64,000 nt of DNA from Prinia subflava. Lineage: Eukaryota; Chordata; Aves; Passeriformes; Cisticolidae. This document shows, in pieces, positions 15,301 to 29,073 of the stretch (position 1 is the stretch's first letter; each line of letters begins with the position of its first letter). The notes under the pieces are model-generated. The model was not told where the DNA came from and searched no databases. It was given only the letters and a program-made list of their open reading frames with translations. A program made the translations under genes and the position numbers. Where the stretch lies: assembly GCF_021018805.1 (NCBI RefSeq), contig NC_086247.1, positions 94,529,338-94,593,337 of the forward strand. The letters are read 5' to 3'.

Positions 15301-18300
15301 TGCCGGACGAGTACAGCAGGCATGCTGGATATAGTAAATTAAAGTGATCAAAATTTTCCAGTCGACTCTGCCTATAACCTACATAAACTAACAACCCTGT
15401 CTGCAGAATGTCTGTCACTCCAGAAGCTTTATTTTATCTGTGTCTCTGATTACCTAGAGAATGAGTACATATACAGTATATGTGTACACATTTATCTGTA
15501 TGCATATGTGTGAGAAATAGATAGGAGTAGGAATCAGCCTGTGCTTATAACAAATATTTCCTTTCAGATGGGTAGATTTTGAATTTGCTAAAGTATTTGT
15601 ATGCACAAAATGTTGGGCAAATAAACATTGTATCATCGTCAGATGACATAACCAAGATTAAAATTACTGCATTGTATTTAATTTTCAATATGTCATTCCC
15701 TGTCAGACTAGATTTTAGCCAGTGTAAATCAGCACTTAAAATACCATTTGAAGACCAGGCTTGTTACCTTTTCATGTTGTTTTTCTGGTCTAGACATGGC
15801 TTAACAATTTCCAATCAGTGTCTAAAAATGTATTAGAGAACTGAGAGACAAAGCAGGCAGCAGGGTGATCTGGCAGTAGCAGGATTCATAGACTAGATAC
15901 ATGAGAAGCTTAATTTTCCCCTCAAAGGAAATGTTAGTGGATGCCTTGACTTCAGGGGGACATGTGTAAAGGGTGAAGTGAAACCTCATTATTTCATAAT
16001 CAAAATGCTATAATGTAAAATTTCAGTGTGTCTCTAAAAGAAGGTTGATCTTGTACTAATGCAAGAGGAATTCTGACTTCAAGAAACGGCAGAGCAGCAA
16101 ACGCCTTCCCCTGGATTTCTGTGCTCAACTTCCCAGGCACTTGCATTTAGTAAATTATGTTAGTTTCTGTCTTGTATTTAAAACAAGCTGCTTCTGACAA
16201 GTTAGATGAAGTTGGTAATAGATGCAGCAGGCCATACCCCAGATTTGGGTGCCTCTGCATGCCACCACAGCTGAGTGCCCGACTGTGCTATGAAAACCAC
16301 TCACTTGTATGAATTTTTATGGTTAAACCCAAAGTATTGATCTGCTCCTCAGAAGGCACTAAACAAAACATTTTGAAGGAAACCTGCCAGTGAGCCCAGA
16401 AAAACAAATAAAAAAAAGCCAAATAAATCTTTGACAATATGAATGCGGAAAGAAAGAGGGAAAGAGGGGACAACAGAAAGAAGGAAAGAGGGAAGGAAAC
16501 AGTACAGGCTGAGATCACAGGGGTCACATGTAAGGAAAACCTGAAGAGGACAACCCAGTGTCCAGAAATATTTTTTACCCACCAGCTAAGATTGCACTTC
16601 TCTACAAGAAAGCTCTTTCTTTTCCCTCCTCTTTCTCCCTGCTTTGTTCACTGCTGCCATTACATATCCTCTTTTCTCTTTCTGGGCTTGTAGAGAATTT
16701 CAGCCTCTTTGATTGCTACTGCTTTTCCCTGTGCCTGCCCTGGGCTAATGGGGCTAGTGAGCACACTCACCACACATCTGAGCGGGGTGACAGAGCAGCT
16801 TCAAGGTCTTGTTTCTGACACTTTTGACTCCTTTTTCCCTTCTGGTCTTGCACCCCTCCTGCAATGCATGATGATGCAGGGTTCATGAACCTTCTTGGGA
16901 TACTTTTGCCAGAGGTCTACACATTGAACAACCTGTTCTGCACTAAAATGACAACGCCCAGCCCACTTAAACAATGTATGGCAAAAACACAAGCAATCAA
17001 GCAATGTATGGCTTGAGATTCTTAGACTTTATTCTGAAGCTGACACAGTATCTCTGCCTGCATTTGTGCCTCTTTTTTTTTTTTTATGTTCAATTTTAAT
17101 CACACAATGTCTTGCATCTGTATATATGGTTCTGTTTTCCACCTACAACTATCAATATATTGTATTGAAATTGTATTCAACATATTGTATTGAATATTTA
17201 GTAGGTTTTGTGCACTGCTCCAATCCTCAAAACATGTGCCAAGGAAAAATATAAAATAATTCCTGGTGTTCAGTATTTTTTGGGCAGTGTTTGTAAGCAA
17301 GTGTACTGGATCACTCTTGATATTTGTCTGGGATACTACAGCCTGTATGTGACCACAGCAAGCACAGGAGCCAAAGGCAAAACTTTTAGAAAGAGTGTAG
17401 GAGTGCAAAGAAACCTGGTGAAACCTCTTCAGCCGTACTCCAATCTGGAGTCTTGGGACTTTTTTGGAGATTGCATCCACCTCACAGAATTTCACAGCGA
17501 GGTGCTCAGCTCTGTGCTGCGTAGCTCCAATGTCCACACTGAAATATATTTTTGCCCAAGCAACAGATATCTTTGTTTAGTTTTAAGCCTATTGATGTAA
17601 TTTAAGGGATTGTACCCTAAGCCCCTTTCTGTCTGTAACAGTGGATAATTATTCCTTATTAATTTTTTCCCTGATTTTTTGTTATTCCATATGAAACTAT
17701 CACATCCTGTTTCTTTGCCCCCAGACACCTTTTTTTTTCTTTCCAGGGTAAGTTCTAATCTTCTTATTCTTTCCTCAGGATTGTCTTTTGGTTTTATTCT
17801 GACTTATTTTCTTCACAAAGGGTATGTTCTCTGTTTGTCTTGCTGCTCATGCATCTCACCAGCTATCAATAGGATTTCCAGATAAGAAGGGAAAGCACAA
17901 TGTGTGAAGATCATTGAGACTAGAACTGGTGTTTCATGCATGCTCTTTCTGCTTGGTCTAAATCCCATGAAACCTTTCAGAGCTTTGCCAAAGCATGAGC
18001 TGCAGAGGTTGACCTGAGGAAACTAAGCATTTTTTTTTCTTTCAGAGGGCATGGAGTCCCTAATTTTCTAATTATCTTCTCTTAATTTTTTCTTATTTCG
18101 GATTAATTTTTCTCCACAGTTTCTCTTTGCATTTCACTTCCAATTTGTTTCACTTCTCCAGAACTCCTTTTGCCCTCACACCACATGCCCAGCTACTCTT
18201 CAGCCACCCACAGCCAGCTGGAAACCAGCTCTGTCCTAACTAGAAACAAAAAGCATCTTCACTATGGAACTTCCTCAAACATGGAAACACTCTAGATGAC

Positions 18301-21300
18301 TTTGGTGAGCAGAGCATTAATAGCGGGAGCCTGTGACCCACAGCAAACTAAGAAATATCTCCAAATGTAGTTCCTTTCCCGTCAGCTCTCCACCAACTGA
18401 CCTTCTATCTGGTAGAAACTGGATGGGAGTTATTGCACGCTGCTTCTTATCCATATAGAGCTGTATCTTTAGGAGATCCCATCCATTCCCAGCATCTTTC
18501 TCCGTGATGTGAGGCATTGTCTAATAAGGGAAACTGATTGTGTGTATAAGCAGATTTTTATTAACAATTGTGGAGAAAATGTATTTTTAGGATATCCCAT
18601 TTCTATTCTAAAATATCTTAGTAATTTTTGCTTTCATAGTAATTTGTGTTGTTTCTTCTGGATAAGTAATTACATAGTGCCACAAACTTATTTCCTTTTT
18701 TTTAAATTGTTCAAGTAAAACAACTATATCTTTATGCCACTATAACTTAACAGTAAAATAGATGGGTAAAAAATTGCTCCTGGGCTGAGACCCAATTGCC
18801 AAGTTTCATTCCAGAGCAGTGCTTAGACTGACATTGTAAATCCCTATGAACAGTGGATTTGTAATGGAAATACTGGCACAAACTTCTAACTGTGGCTGCT
18901 CAAATGATATTACTAGAATAAAAAGCCACCATGTATTAAATTAATACATAAGTATGTATTGCAACATATATGTTCTCCTTCCGTGTGCATGTAATCCCAG
19001 AGCTGTCTATTGGTATAAGAAATTCTTCCCTGTTATTACCATAACCTTATTTTCCTGCATTAAACACCAAATAATGACAAAGATACAGCAGGAAAATAGA
19101 CTTAAAATTGTGGAATATTTATTTATTTTATTTGCTTTGAAGAAAATGCTATTATTGATGGTATTTGCAAAGTATTTATGCCAGAATATGTCAAGCAAAC
19201 CAGTGAGCACGGAAAAATATGATTTTTGAAAAGTGTATAATTTGGCCAAATGCACGTGGACTTTCTCAAATACGACAAGACAAATATGTACCACTTCATC
19301 CACAAGTTATGTCCCTGCAGAGTACCAAATCCCTCTCCCACAAAAGCAAGCACCAAGATTTTTCAATATAATAGTTGAAGAAACTCATGCAGTAAAAATG
19401 AAGGAGAAATGTCAATGTTAATTCTAAATTCAGACCGTGGCAGGTCACAAAAGCTTTCAGTCACAAGAATTTGATAATAAATATCACAAGAATATCTACT
19501 GATCATCTATAGTCAGAGCACTCTCCATGCACAGCAGAAGCTACAGGGGTGCTGTCAAGACAGACTCAGCATTTTGGGCTTTGTCATGTAACATGTTGAT
19601 TTTTACAAAACCCAGCACTAAGGAGATCACTCATCTTTGTTTATAATCAAATATTCTGCTTGTGTCCCTGACAAGTTGTCATGATAATAATGTTGCTGCG
19701 TGATTACCGGCTAGTGAGAGTGGCTGAAAAAGGGAGTGTCCCCACTGCTTGTGAAGCTTCTTGTGTTTCTCTCATTCTCTTCACTGTCACAGCTGAAATT
19801 GCCCTTCTCGCCTACTTTCTCTGCTCCCCCTTTTCTGATGCCCACCCTCATCAGTACCACTTCCCTTGTCTTTGTGTACAGCATATCTCCCTGGCCACCT
19901 GTGCAGGTGTTGAAAATGGAGGGAAATGTAATCCAGTGAGAAAGCAGTTGATTCCACCTTTTTGAGACAAAAGATGAGGAAGAACGAGCTGAAATTGAGC
20001 TAAAAGGAAGGCAAAGAACAATATTTGCAATGACACCTAAAGAAAAAATAAGGTAGTGTATATTATCTGAAAAAAAAATGCAAGTGACAAACCTTGGACT
20101 CTCCAATGGTTGCAGACAGGCAGGCAGACTCCTGCTCTGTGTCTAACCAAAAAGAGACAAAAGGAACACAGCCAATATGCCCTTACGCAGGAGGGAAAGC
20201 AATGCCTGCATCCTAGATAACAGCAGTTTCAGCACTATCCTGTTCCTTTACATTGACAATCCCCTCTTAGAGGTCTGGCCAGCCTCACTCAGCCCATACC
20301 CCACCAGACTGAATAAACTCACAACTTGACACACCATCACTGCACACAAGAATTTCACCTCTCCTTTTGGCTATAGCCATTCTGTGCAATAGACCAAAAT
20401 CAGTGTGAATATGAGAACATGGATCTCTGCTGGAATAAATGGACACCTGTCCACTTGTTTGGGAGGATCAATATGTTTATTACAAAATAACTTCAAATTA
20501 CTTTGAAAAATCAATATGCCAGGAAAGAAAAATGTTACATTTTCTGGCAAAAAGAAGATTGCAGGCAAATTTAAATACTTCATATAAATCTTTAGATTAG
20601 ATTAAACCAAGTGAATTTTAGTTTTTTAAAAATTCAACAGCTTTAAACTTCTGGAGAAAAAAAAATTCTGAAGATACCATTTTTTCATTGCACAACTTCC
20701 AAAGTGGATTTGAAAAAACGGAATTGCTTCAATTATTATGACTTCCATCAGAGGTTCTCTACAGCCAACAAAAAAGATTACAAGCAGGCCAGTGCTGCTG
20801 ATGGATTTCCAAATGATGCTTCATGAGTTGAGCTTGGCCCACATGCAGAGAGTTAGAAAGGTTTGGTCTATGGAGCTGTAGGTATATGACAGGCAGGCAC
20901 TCTGGTGTCACTGGGATGGTCCAATTAGAAAGGCTTTGGTAGGCTAGAACTGGCAGATTGGTCTGCAAGATAAGGATTGAGGAATCTCAGTTTGTAAGAT
21001 GTCACTGACAATTAACCTTGAGTTGCTATGCAAGATTTTTTTTATGAGAATGGAGTGCAGCTGCTAGTATTTAAACATGAGTTTGTCTTGTAGAATAGCA
21101 GGATAAACCAAAATTTCTAGCTTTTTAAAGGTAAGAAAACATATCCTCCATAGTTTTGCATTTGTAGTTCCTATTATTTTGTCATTCAGCTGCAGCTTTA
21201 ATTTGGCTTGGCACTTGCACCCATCAATAGTATTTATTAGAACTTGACAAAAATGACCTCTTGTCCAAAATCTCCTTTTACACAAGTCTGCAGTGTCTGC

Positions 21301-23723
21301 ATTCATGTCCTCTCTGTGTTTGGCCTAGCAGAGGAGTTTACTGAAACATTTCCAAAAGACCACCTTTTGGGAATGGCCAGTTCCTGTACAGCACATTTAG
21401 CAAAAATATATCTGTGATTACTTTTGTGTAGGATTTAATTTGCTGGACTAAGTAGGGAACAAAAGCCCTGCTAATGTGACCCACTGTGTCCAATCAAAGC
21501 AGATATCAAATTCTGGGTGTACAAAGTGAACAGCTTGTGAATGAGCTGTGAACTAAAGTAGGGAAGGAGTTAATCCTCTCGCTGGCTTAGAGGAAAGATC
21601 ACAGTTGCCAGCTTGTATATAGGAATTTGCAGGTTGGTGGGGCTGGGCCAGCTCTGGGGAATTAACTAATTCCTTCATCTTCTTCCAGTGTATTATAAGA
21701 TGTCTGGGCTAGAGGAAGTGAAGCCTGAGACTGGTGAGGAAGAGTCAGTCAGTAAATAATGAGGATAATGCTAGAAGGAAAAGAACAAGAGAGAAGTTCT
21801 CTTAATCCTGGAGTTTCAGAGAAGTGGTCCCAGTGTGGCCTTGCAGCAACTTCTGAGAATCATAGCTTCATTTTTGAACTTCATGGAAGGGGAGGGAGCC
21901 CCTCTTGCTTGAAAGAGCAGGATGTAATTTTATCTTTATTTAAGAGAGGATTGCAATATGACACAAAATACAGATTTTTTTCTCAGCTTGTAACAGGGCC
22001 AATTCAGAAGCTGGCTTGGTACTTATGGCAGGAAATAAGTGAGGTGCTTTTCTTACATGCATGGAAAAGAAAGCATTAGAAGATAGGATGTATAAAAATT
22101 GGTTTAGATAGGTAACAGATAAACTTCAAGTTGTTGTTGCATTGGTGGTCAGATTAAAAGAGTGAGGTCCATCCCTCCTGAGGAGGTGCAGCATGTGGCT
22201 TGTGTTCTTACTCTCTATGGCACAAATATATTCATTTAAAATACTAGGAGTAGCAACTTTCACATGGATAGCTTTTGCCCCCTCTGTCCTACTTTCATGT
22301 AAACTGTATCATTTTTACATACCCAAATATTTAATCCTGGTTATGCCAATTTGTAATTCAGATATTTGAGTATTTTAACGGTTTTATGATCCTTATCACC
22401 TTCCAGATACTTCCACACCCTTTTTGAGAGACAGCTCATACTGAGGTCATCAACATTACTTATTTCTGATGTATTTCTTTTCCCACATATTTCTGAAGCT
22501 TTGGGGTTACAGGAGGACGCAGAAGCTCATTCAATGACAGATTACAGGAATAAACGAGATAGGACAACAAAGACCTGATTATGGTGAGAAGCTGTGGAAA
22601 CCCAAATATCCAAATTAAGGGATGAATGCACCCTCATCCAAGAGGACAGAGAAGGTCAGGACATACGGTCTTTTTAAGAGCTTTAATGCTTGAATACAGC
22701 AGGAATAAAACCCAGAATAGCAGACACCAACATAAAGACAATTGCAATGCTTGCCACAAAATATACAGCCTCCATATTGCCAGAGGGGAAGGTCAAGTGC
22801 TTGTGATGACATTGCTCACTCACATGCTTTTATTACATCTCCCCTACCAGGCACGAGCTTGCATAACTTGCACCAGATACTAAGTACACAGAACAAGCAG
22901 AATTTATTTGCCAGCAGCCAAGGGGAGGAAACTGTCCACATGACATTTGCTTTCCCAGCTATGCTCCATGTCCCACCATCTGAATAAGTTATATTCATTT
23001 TACACTAGCTGAAGGCTTTGCTGAGACAGGTTGCACTGCCTTGACACAGCTGGCTGTAGCTATGCTCTGACTGATGGTCAATTTACACCCGAAGAATAAC
23101 CTTTCCTTAATATACTGCTGAATCAAGAAATCGCTCTACCTGCACCATGTATGAATTTGACCTATGTAACATCACTGCATAATTTATACAAATTCTGTGG
23201 CGTAACTGGCTATAAAGTATTTTACATTTTTCTGGTATTTTTCTCAATTTTTTCACATACTCAGACTGACAAGTTCATGGATGAAAAATAAATATTTATC
23301 CCTTGTTTTTCTCTGAAGAATTCAGTTTGGAAATTCAACGGAGTTCTATGCAATGTCTAAAAGCTGTGAAGTAAACTGAGCTGCAGGATCAAATGGCTTA
23401 TTCAGTACTCTTTACATCCTTATTCTGAGATTTTCATCATTTTTAAAGTAAAGTCATGATTCTTTCCTAGTCATTCAGTTATTCATAAATTATATACAAA
23501 AAAAGTAAACTCACGCCAAATGTAGACACTTGTTTGGAAAACGTCTGCTGATCTTAAAGCTTCCCATTATTACCATTTCAATTACACTGCCTGTGTAATT
23601 TGCCTTTGGGAAAATAAAATAAATATATAAATATGGACCATCAATTGGGTGCTTCAGCCACTGAAGTCTGGAGGCATTTACATATGGCTTCAATGGGACC
23701 TGAATTGTGTTCAGAAAAAGTGA
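10481..23723. other. Intergenic AT-rich DNA, no gene seen
   Basis: Only chance frames are present, the longest 145 and 130 codons on opposite strands at 17100-17600. The segment contains an A26 run (separate entry), a near-palindrome built from GTACATATAC at about 15463-15486 and short T- or A-runs. No CR1 or SINE signature found by eye. Confidence 0.55.
12318..12343. repeat. A26 homopolymer
   Basis: Twenty-six consecutive A in AT-rich intergenic DNA, with no recognisable element attached. Confidence 0.9.
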
Positions 23724-24142
23724 TTTCTTTTCTTTTCTTTTCTTTTCTTTTCTTTTCTTTTCTTTTCTTTTCTTTTCTTTTCTTTTCTTTTCTTTTCTTT
23801 TCTTTTCTTTTCTTTTCTTTTCTTTTCTTTTCTTTTCTTTTCTTTTCTTTTCTTTCCTTTCCTTTCCTTTCCTTTCCTTTCCTTTCCTTTCCTTTCCTTT
23901 CCTTTCCTTTCCTTTCCTTTCCTTTCCTTTCCTTTCCTTTCCTTTCCTTTCCTTTCCTTTCCTTTCCTTTCCTTTCCTTTCCTTTCCTTTCCTTTCCTTT
24001 CCTTTCCTTTCCTTTCCTTTCCTTTCCTTTCCTTTCCTTTCCTTTCCTTTCCTTTCCTTTCCTTTCCTTTCCTTTCCTTTCCTTTCCTTCTTCTTTTCTC
24101 TCTTATTTTTTTTCTTTTTTTTCTTTCTTTGTTTTCTTTTTT
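23724..24142. repeat. Two-phase pentanucleotide microsatellite, (TTTTC)n then (CCTTT)n, with degenerate pyrimidine tail
   Basis: About 130 bp of TTTTC repeats (23724 to about 23853) switch abruptly to about 235 bp of CCTTT repeats (to about 24088). A degenerate T/C tract with rare A or G follows to 24142. The first roughly 365 bp of the plus strand are pure pyrimidine. Open frames of about 145-195 codons on both strands (FSFLF/FPFLS or KERKG repeats) are artefacts of the 5-bp unit. The tract can form a triplex (H-DNA) and should be length-polymorphic. Confidence 0.97.
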
Positions 24143-24160
24143 AAAGAACTCCAAAAAGGA

Positions 24161-24203
24161 GACCTAGTGATGGGGACCTTGTGGGGACCTAGTGGGGACC
24201 TAG
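24161..24203 (+). repeat. Short degenerate GTGGGGACCTA repeat cluster
   Basis: GACC cores recur at 24161, 24175, 24186 and 24197. The last copies are an exact 11-bp repeat (GTGGGGACCTA). It lies just right of the pentanucleotide array and probably arose by slippage. Confidence 0.7.
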
Positions 24204-24350
24204 TCCAGAGTGTTTTCTAGAAATTATCAAGAACAGAGCTGTAGAGTGTGAAAATGTTTCTTGCTTAATGTTTTCTAATTCAGTTCATCTGTCTTCAATG
24301 TAATCAGACAGTGAACAGGCTAGAATAAATCCCTGGACATCATCTCTGAT

Positions 24351-24371
24351 AAAAAAAAAAAAAAAAAAAAA
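24351..24371. repeat. A21 homopolymer
   Basis: Twenty-one consecutive A about 200 bp right of the pentanucleotide array; no associated element recognised. Confidence 0.9.
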
Positions 24372-24799
24372 TTAAGAGCTAATGTTAAAATAATTTGTGA
24401 TCATGTATCATGTAATTTCTTTAAATCCTGTAAGCAGCTGTGACCTGGGGTGAGCCCGGATTGGGGCCTCTCTGTGAGGAGGTGCAAGCTCTGTCCTCAG
24501 CCCAATAACGTGTAATTCCTTTTCTGCAGCTGTAGCACTGTAAGTGTCATGCATTTCTCGAGGGCAGTGCTGGAGGGATGGGTTCTGTGCTTGGCTGACA
24601 CCGCGCGAGGCTGTGCCTTGGGTTCCCCCAGCACCCCGTGCCAGCAGCTCTGCACACTGAGGTCCCTGAGATGTCTTTGCCTGTCTGGTTTGTGCTCTTT
24701 TCTGATATTTTCAAGGGGTTTTAATCACAACTCTAGCAGATTGATCAATGACAGATATGAGCAACAACTTTTGCATGCTAACAGTGCAAGATTTTTTAT

Positions 24800-25320
24800 C
24801 TGAGATAATATTTCTCTCTTAAAAGGCCTCTGCTTTGTTATGTATTAATTAAAATCTAAATACTAAATATTGATTGATGCGTTATCAGGCCATAGCAGTT
24901 GGGCCCTGCCACATTGATTTTTAGCTGTGATTTATTATCATATTTAAGAAAAATCATTTTATGTGATTATACAAGGAAATAGACTTTAGTGAGGGTGTAA
25001 TTCTTTTGTATCACTTTTGTTGTGTAGAGGACGGGCCAATTCCTCAATTGTGGCTAAGATTGCTGATATCCTTCATTGCTTCTTCTCTTTGGCCTCCGAC
25101 AGCTAATGCTTTAAGCCTGCTTGGTCTTGTCATTAGGAATAATGGGCATTAGGATTACCTCTTTAATCACAACTAAGATTAACAGATGGTATGAACCCAA
25201 CATCTTAAAATTATCTAGTTATTAACAAGTATTTCCTTTAACGCATCAATAACATTTGCTTTTCCTAACTGCTCAGGCAGAAACGCAAACTCTAGCATTA
25301 ATAAAGGGAGAATTTATCAC
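24800..25320. promoter_or_regulatory. Candidate distal enhancer bounded by a 12-bp inverted repeat
   Basis: The block is free of repeats and rich in homeodomain/PBX-like cores (ATTAATTAAAATC, ATTGATTGATG, CATTAGGAATAATGGGCATT, TTTAATCACAAC, AAGATTAACAG) and a GGCCAATTCC near 25034. ATTGATGCGTTA at 24873-24884 reappears as its exact reverse complement TAACGCATCAAT at 25239-25250. Composition and motif order suggest a constrained regulatory element; target and activity are unknown. Confidence 0.3.
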
Positions 25321-28054
25321 TTTTGTCTATTACTATCCCTTTCTACATAAAGACATCCTAAATATAATTATAAAGAAAATTTATATGTAGCTCTAGATAC
25401 TGTGGATTCTGAATCTTCTGCTACTAGGAAAATGATTATTTTCTGTATGTGTGGACACAAATGGATGGAGGTCGTATGGATGCATATACTAATTTATTTT
25501 TTTTAAATTATTTTCAGGTAAGAAATTAAAAACTGTTTTACTATTACATGATTTTTTTCCTGTTACTTTAGCAAGAGAAAACCCACAATATTTGAATTAA
25601 AATCTTGGGTTCTGTTTGCATCAGCAATAGGAAGAACATGTATTTTTTTTCATTCTCCATAAATCAGGTTATTAAAAGTACTGCTAGGTCCAAACTTTAT
25701 TCTTTCTGTTTTCACCTTATTTTCTTCAGGTTCAGATGCCTAGTGAGGATTTATTAAGCCATCAGGTAGGTATTTTAAAGTGCATTTTGTTTTGCTTTTC
25801 ATTTGACATTGGTAAAGGGGTTCCTGAGAACACTGTATTATGAATCATCAGCAAAATTATCAGTTAAAAAGGCCAGTTAAAGGAAGACCATGTTTCTCAA
25901 AAGAGGGCACAAAAACCATCCCTTCCTGAGAATTTTTCTGCAAACACATAGTTTTCATTAAGAAAACAGAAAAATGGTTAATATGTAAAAATATCAAAAC
26001 TCTGAAATGGTGAGTAGCTGTCTTGGATTAACTGTTATTTTTGAGTGCTTTCATTGCACTGAACTCAACAAAATCAGAGAAGGACAGAGCCTGTGCTCCA
26101 AGGACTCACCTTCCCAACAGATTTCTTTGTGTTACAGTCCATAAATACAGATATTTCCAAGTACAAGGTGGTTGCATATAGACAGGCATCTATTCATTCA
26201 GTAATATGGGCTTAAAACTTCCATGCCATGAATTTCAAAATACGGTTATACAGTTAAAATTTAAGATTTTATGTTTCAACAAGAACACCCTGACAAAATT
26301 TTTACAACCACCTTTTCCTCTTTTCTAAGGAATTAATTTTCCCCTCTCCAGTGTTGTTTAGTGTTTATTCCTGAGCACTCAACAAGGGAAATGGTTTACC
26401 ACATAGTCGGAGGATATGGTGCTACTAATCATGCAGAAAATGCCATCAGAAGTGCAAATTAAATATAAAAATGATAGATTCTCCTCTATTCCCATGCATT
26501 CAAATTTGTTTTCATTAGTTCAGTGGCAGGTGCTTCATTTAACTGTGGCAGATATGTAGACATGAAGATGATTTTTAAAATATTGTGTTTTCAAAAATTA
26601 CCTCTTGTAAGACTCTCTATTAACAAAGTGCTTTTCTAAATTGGACTTGCTCTTGCCTAGAATATTCCAGGCTCAGAGCAAGAGGTGACATCTCTTCTTG
26701 CACTAGCCAAGTTTTTAGGCAAACAGTCTAGACGGCATACGTGAAACTGAAGTCTGGTGACTTTGGTGTGGAATTGTTGTGTTTGGTGTGTTTGTCTGCT
26801 TTCATCCACTTGGGCATAAGACAAAGCTCCAAATACATGAATAAAACAGTGACATCACAAAATTTAACTGTTGTTTACATTTATTCCCTCTCACTTCCCC
26901 AAATAATAGCAGTGACTAGTTAGTCTATATTGCGTGTGGACTATGCACTAGTGCGCTACAGATTAATTGCTGGCTAAATAGCTTCTGAGGGGAAGACAGA
27001 TGCATTGCTGCACTAGAAAAGACTGCAGATCTTCACCCTAAGTTCAAAGGGTGATTTTGGGATCCGGTCCAACAAGCAGTACTACATGGGAGTAACTTCA
27101 TCCACTGGAGCACTCCAAATATTATGGCATAACTATTAAAAAGTTATCATGTGATCATACAACTATTAGAATAGAAAAAAAACCTCCTTTTCAGTTTATG
27201 CCAGTTTAGATTAACACTAGTGCAAAAAGTCTTCCACATCCCAAGTCTGTGATAGTGGTGCTAAAATATCGAGATGACTAGCTGGGTAAAAATCCTCCAG
27301 GCAGGAGTTTGCAGCTATTGTTTACATTTAAACAGTCCTAGGGATTTCCACGTTGTTTAACAGGCCTCTGAGATAGCTACGCTTATCATCCAAAAACGTT
27401 CCCTTATGTGGCACACAAATGTTGTGTGAAAGGTGAGTGGAGGAAATCCTGCATGTAGGATTAGTTCAGGAGAGCTTGTTTTTGAATTAGATGTATCATA
27501 TAAGTAGTATATAAGTAGTTCTTTTCTTTACAATATCATTCAGAAAGAAACATTAAGACATAGCCAGCCCTGTGTAGGAGAAAAAATGCAGTAACTTTAG
27601 GAAAAAATAATAGGAAAGTAAATCTTTGCAATATTTCTTTTATTGCGAGTGGTCTCTGCAATATGTCTGGGAGAGAGTCAGGCACTGAAGGATCCCACAA
27701 CATTTACAAATGTAGAGCAGAAAGCATCTGGGATTAGGAATAAGCATGACAAGGATGAGTAAGTCTTTTGCAGCTTGCTAGGGTCCATATATTTTTAGGA
27801 TAATGCATTATTCTACTCATTTCCAGCAAGAAGCTATGGAAGGTGGAGCCTGTGTCAATTATGTCAACAAGTCTCCTGAGAAGCAAGTGTGCTCCAGAGC
27901 AAGGGATTTCAGACTAAGAGAACCTGTCTAACCTGTGCCTCTTGGTGCAATACTTCAGTTATCACCACTAGCTCTCCATGTTAACCTTCCCCCCCTTCCC
28001 ACACCACACAGTGCCAGCAAATCTGCTGTCAAAATAAGAAAGACATTAAACTAT
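25321..28054. other. Intergenic AT-rich DNA, no gene seen
   Basis: No supported coding sequence or repeat signature. The only notable frame is 60 codons at 26741, with no domain. Confidence 0.55.
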
Positions 28055-28507
28055 TAGAATGTTCAAAGGAAGGCCATGAGGATGTTGAAGGGTCTTCAGG
28101 GGATGATGTGGCACTGCTGAGGTCACTTGGGCTGTTCAGCCTGGAGGAGACTGAGGGAAGACTTCATTGCAGTTACAGCTTCCCTGTGAGGGGAAGAGGA
28201 GGGGCAGGCACTGCTCTCTTCTCTGTGGTGACCAGTGACAGGACCTGAGAGAGTGGCTTGAAGCTGTGGCAGGGGAGGTTCAGGTGGGCTATTAGGAAAA
28301 GGTTCTTCACCCACAGGTTTGTTGGGCACTGGAAAGGCTCCCCAGGGAAATGGTCACAGCAGCAAGTCTGACAGAGCTCAAAGAGCATTTGGACAGTGCT
28401 CTTAGGCACATGGTGTGACTCTTGGAGATGGTCCTGTGCAGGGCCAGGAGTTGTATCTGATGATCCTTGTAGGTTTCTCCCAACTCAGCATATTCTGTGA
28501 TTTTGTT
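28055..28507 (+). mobile_element. CR1 LINE fragment, about 450 bp
   Basis: Starting with AAAGGAAGGCCATGAGGATG, the block follows the CR1 3' region in order: TTGGGCTGTTCAGCCTGGAG, a region resembling the GACCTTATTGCAG segment, GGTTCTTCACCCACAGG, GGCACTGGAAAGGCTCCCCA, a segment ending GATGATCCTTGTAGG, and a terminal TTCTGTGATTTTG. It is diverged and 5'-truncated. The minus-strand open frames here (78 and 68 codons) are by-products of this repeat. Confidence 0.88.
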
Positions 28508-29015
28508 ACAGGCTCAAACTTATTCTACCTCTCCCATGTCCCTTTAGGAAGATTGTCTCCCCAAACAATGTTGAAGTCTCATCTCTTTTGACTCTTCCTT
28601 CTTTCCAATACTGTTCTCTAGCATCATACAAGGAATAGATTTCTGCTTTTCTTCATCAAACTAAAATGCTTTTTTTGGCCACTACAAGATTAGGATGTAA
28701 AGACTCAGATTATGGAGTAGTAGGCTTTGAGAAAGACAAAGTGGCTTTTTTATTTTTCTAAGTCTGCATTTTCAGAACTCCATTTTGCGCAAATTCATGG
28801 AGCTTATCAGACTTAAGTGTCAAAAGAGAACTTTTCCACCACGGGCCCAGGGGCCACTCCCTCTTATCTTTAGTATTAGCCAGAGCTCTGCTTCTGACTC
28901 TGTAGCTTTGTGTGTAGGGCCCTTAATAGTTCAGAAGTCCGCTAGCACAATCTTTCCTTGTTTACACAACCTGCCAAGGGAAATGAAAATCTTACTCCTA
29001 CCTGAATGCTGAATT

Positions 29016-29073
<58 letters not shown>

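Noticed and set aside
17100..17600. 145-codon minus and 130-codon plus frames overlapping each other
   Set aside because: No domain, no paralogue I recognise, and AT-rich chance composition. Overlap on both strands argues against either being coding.
23633..24220. 195-codon FSFLF/FPFLS-repeat frame and the complementary KERKGKE frame
   Set aside because: Both are direct translations of a pentanucleotide microsatellite.
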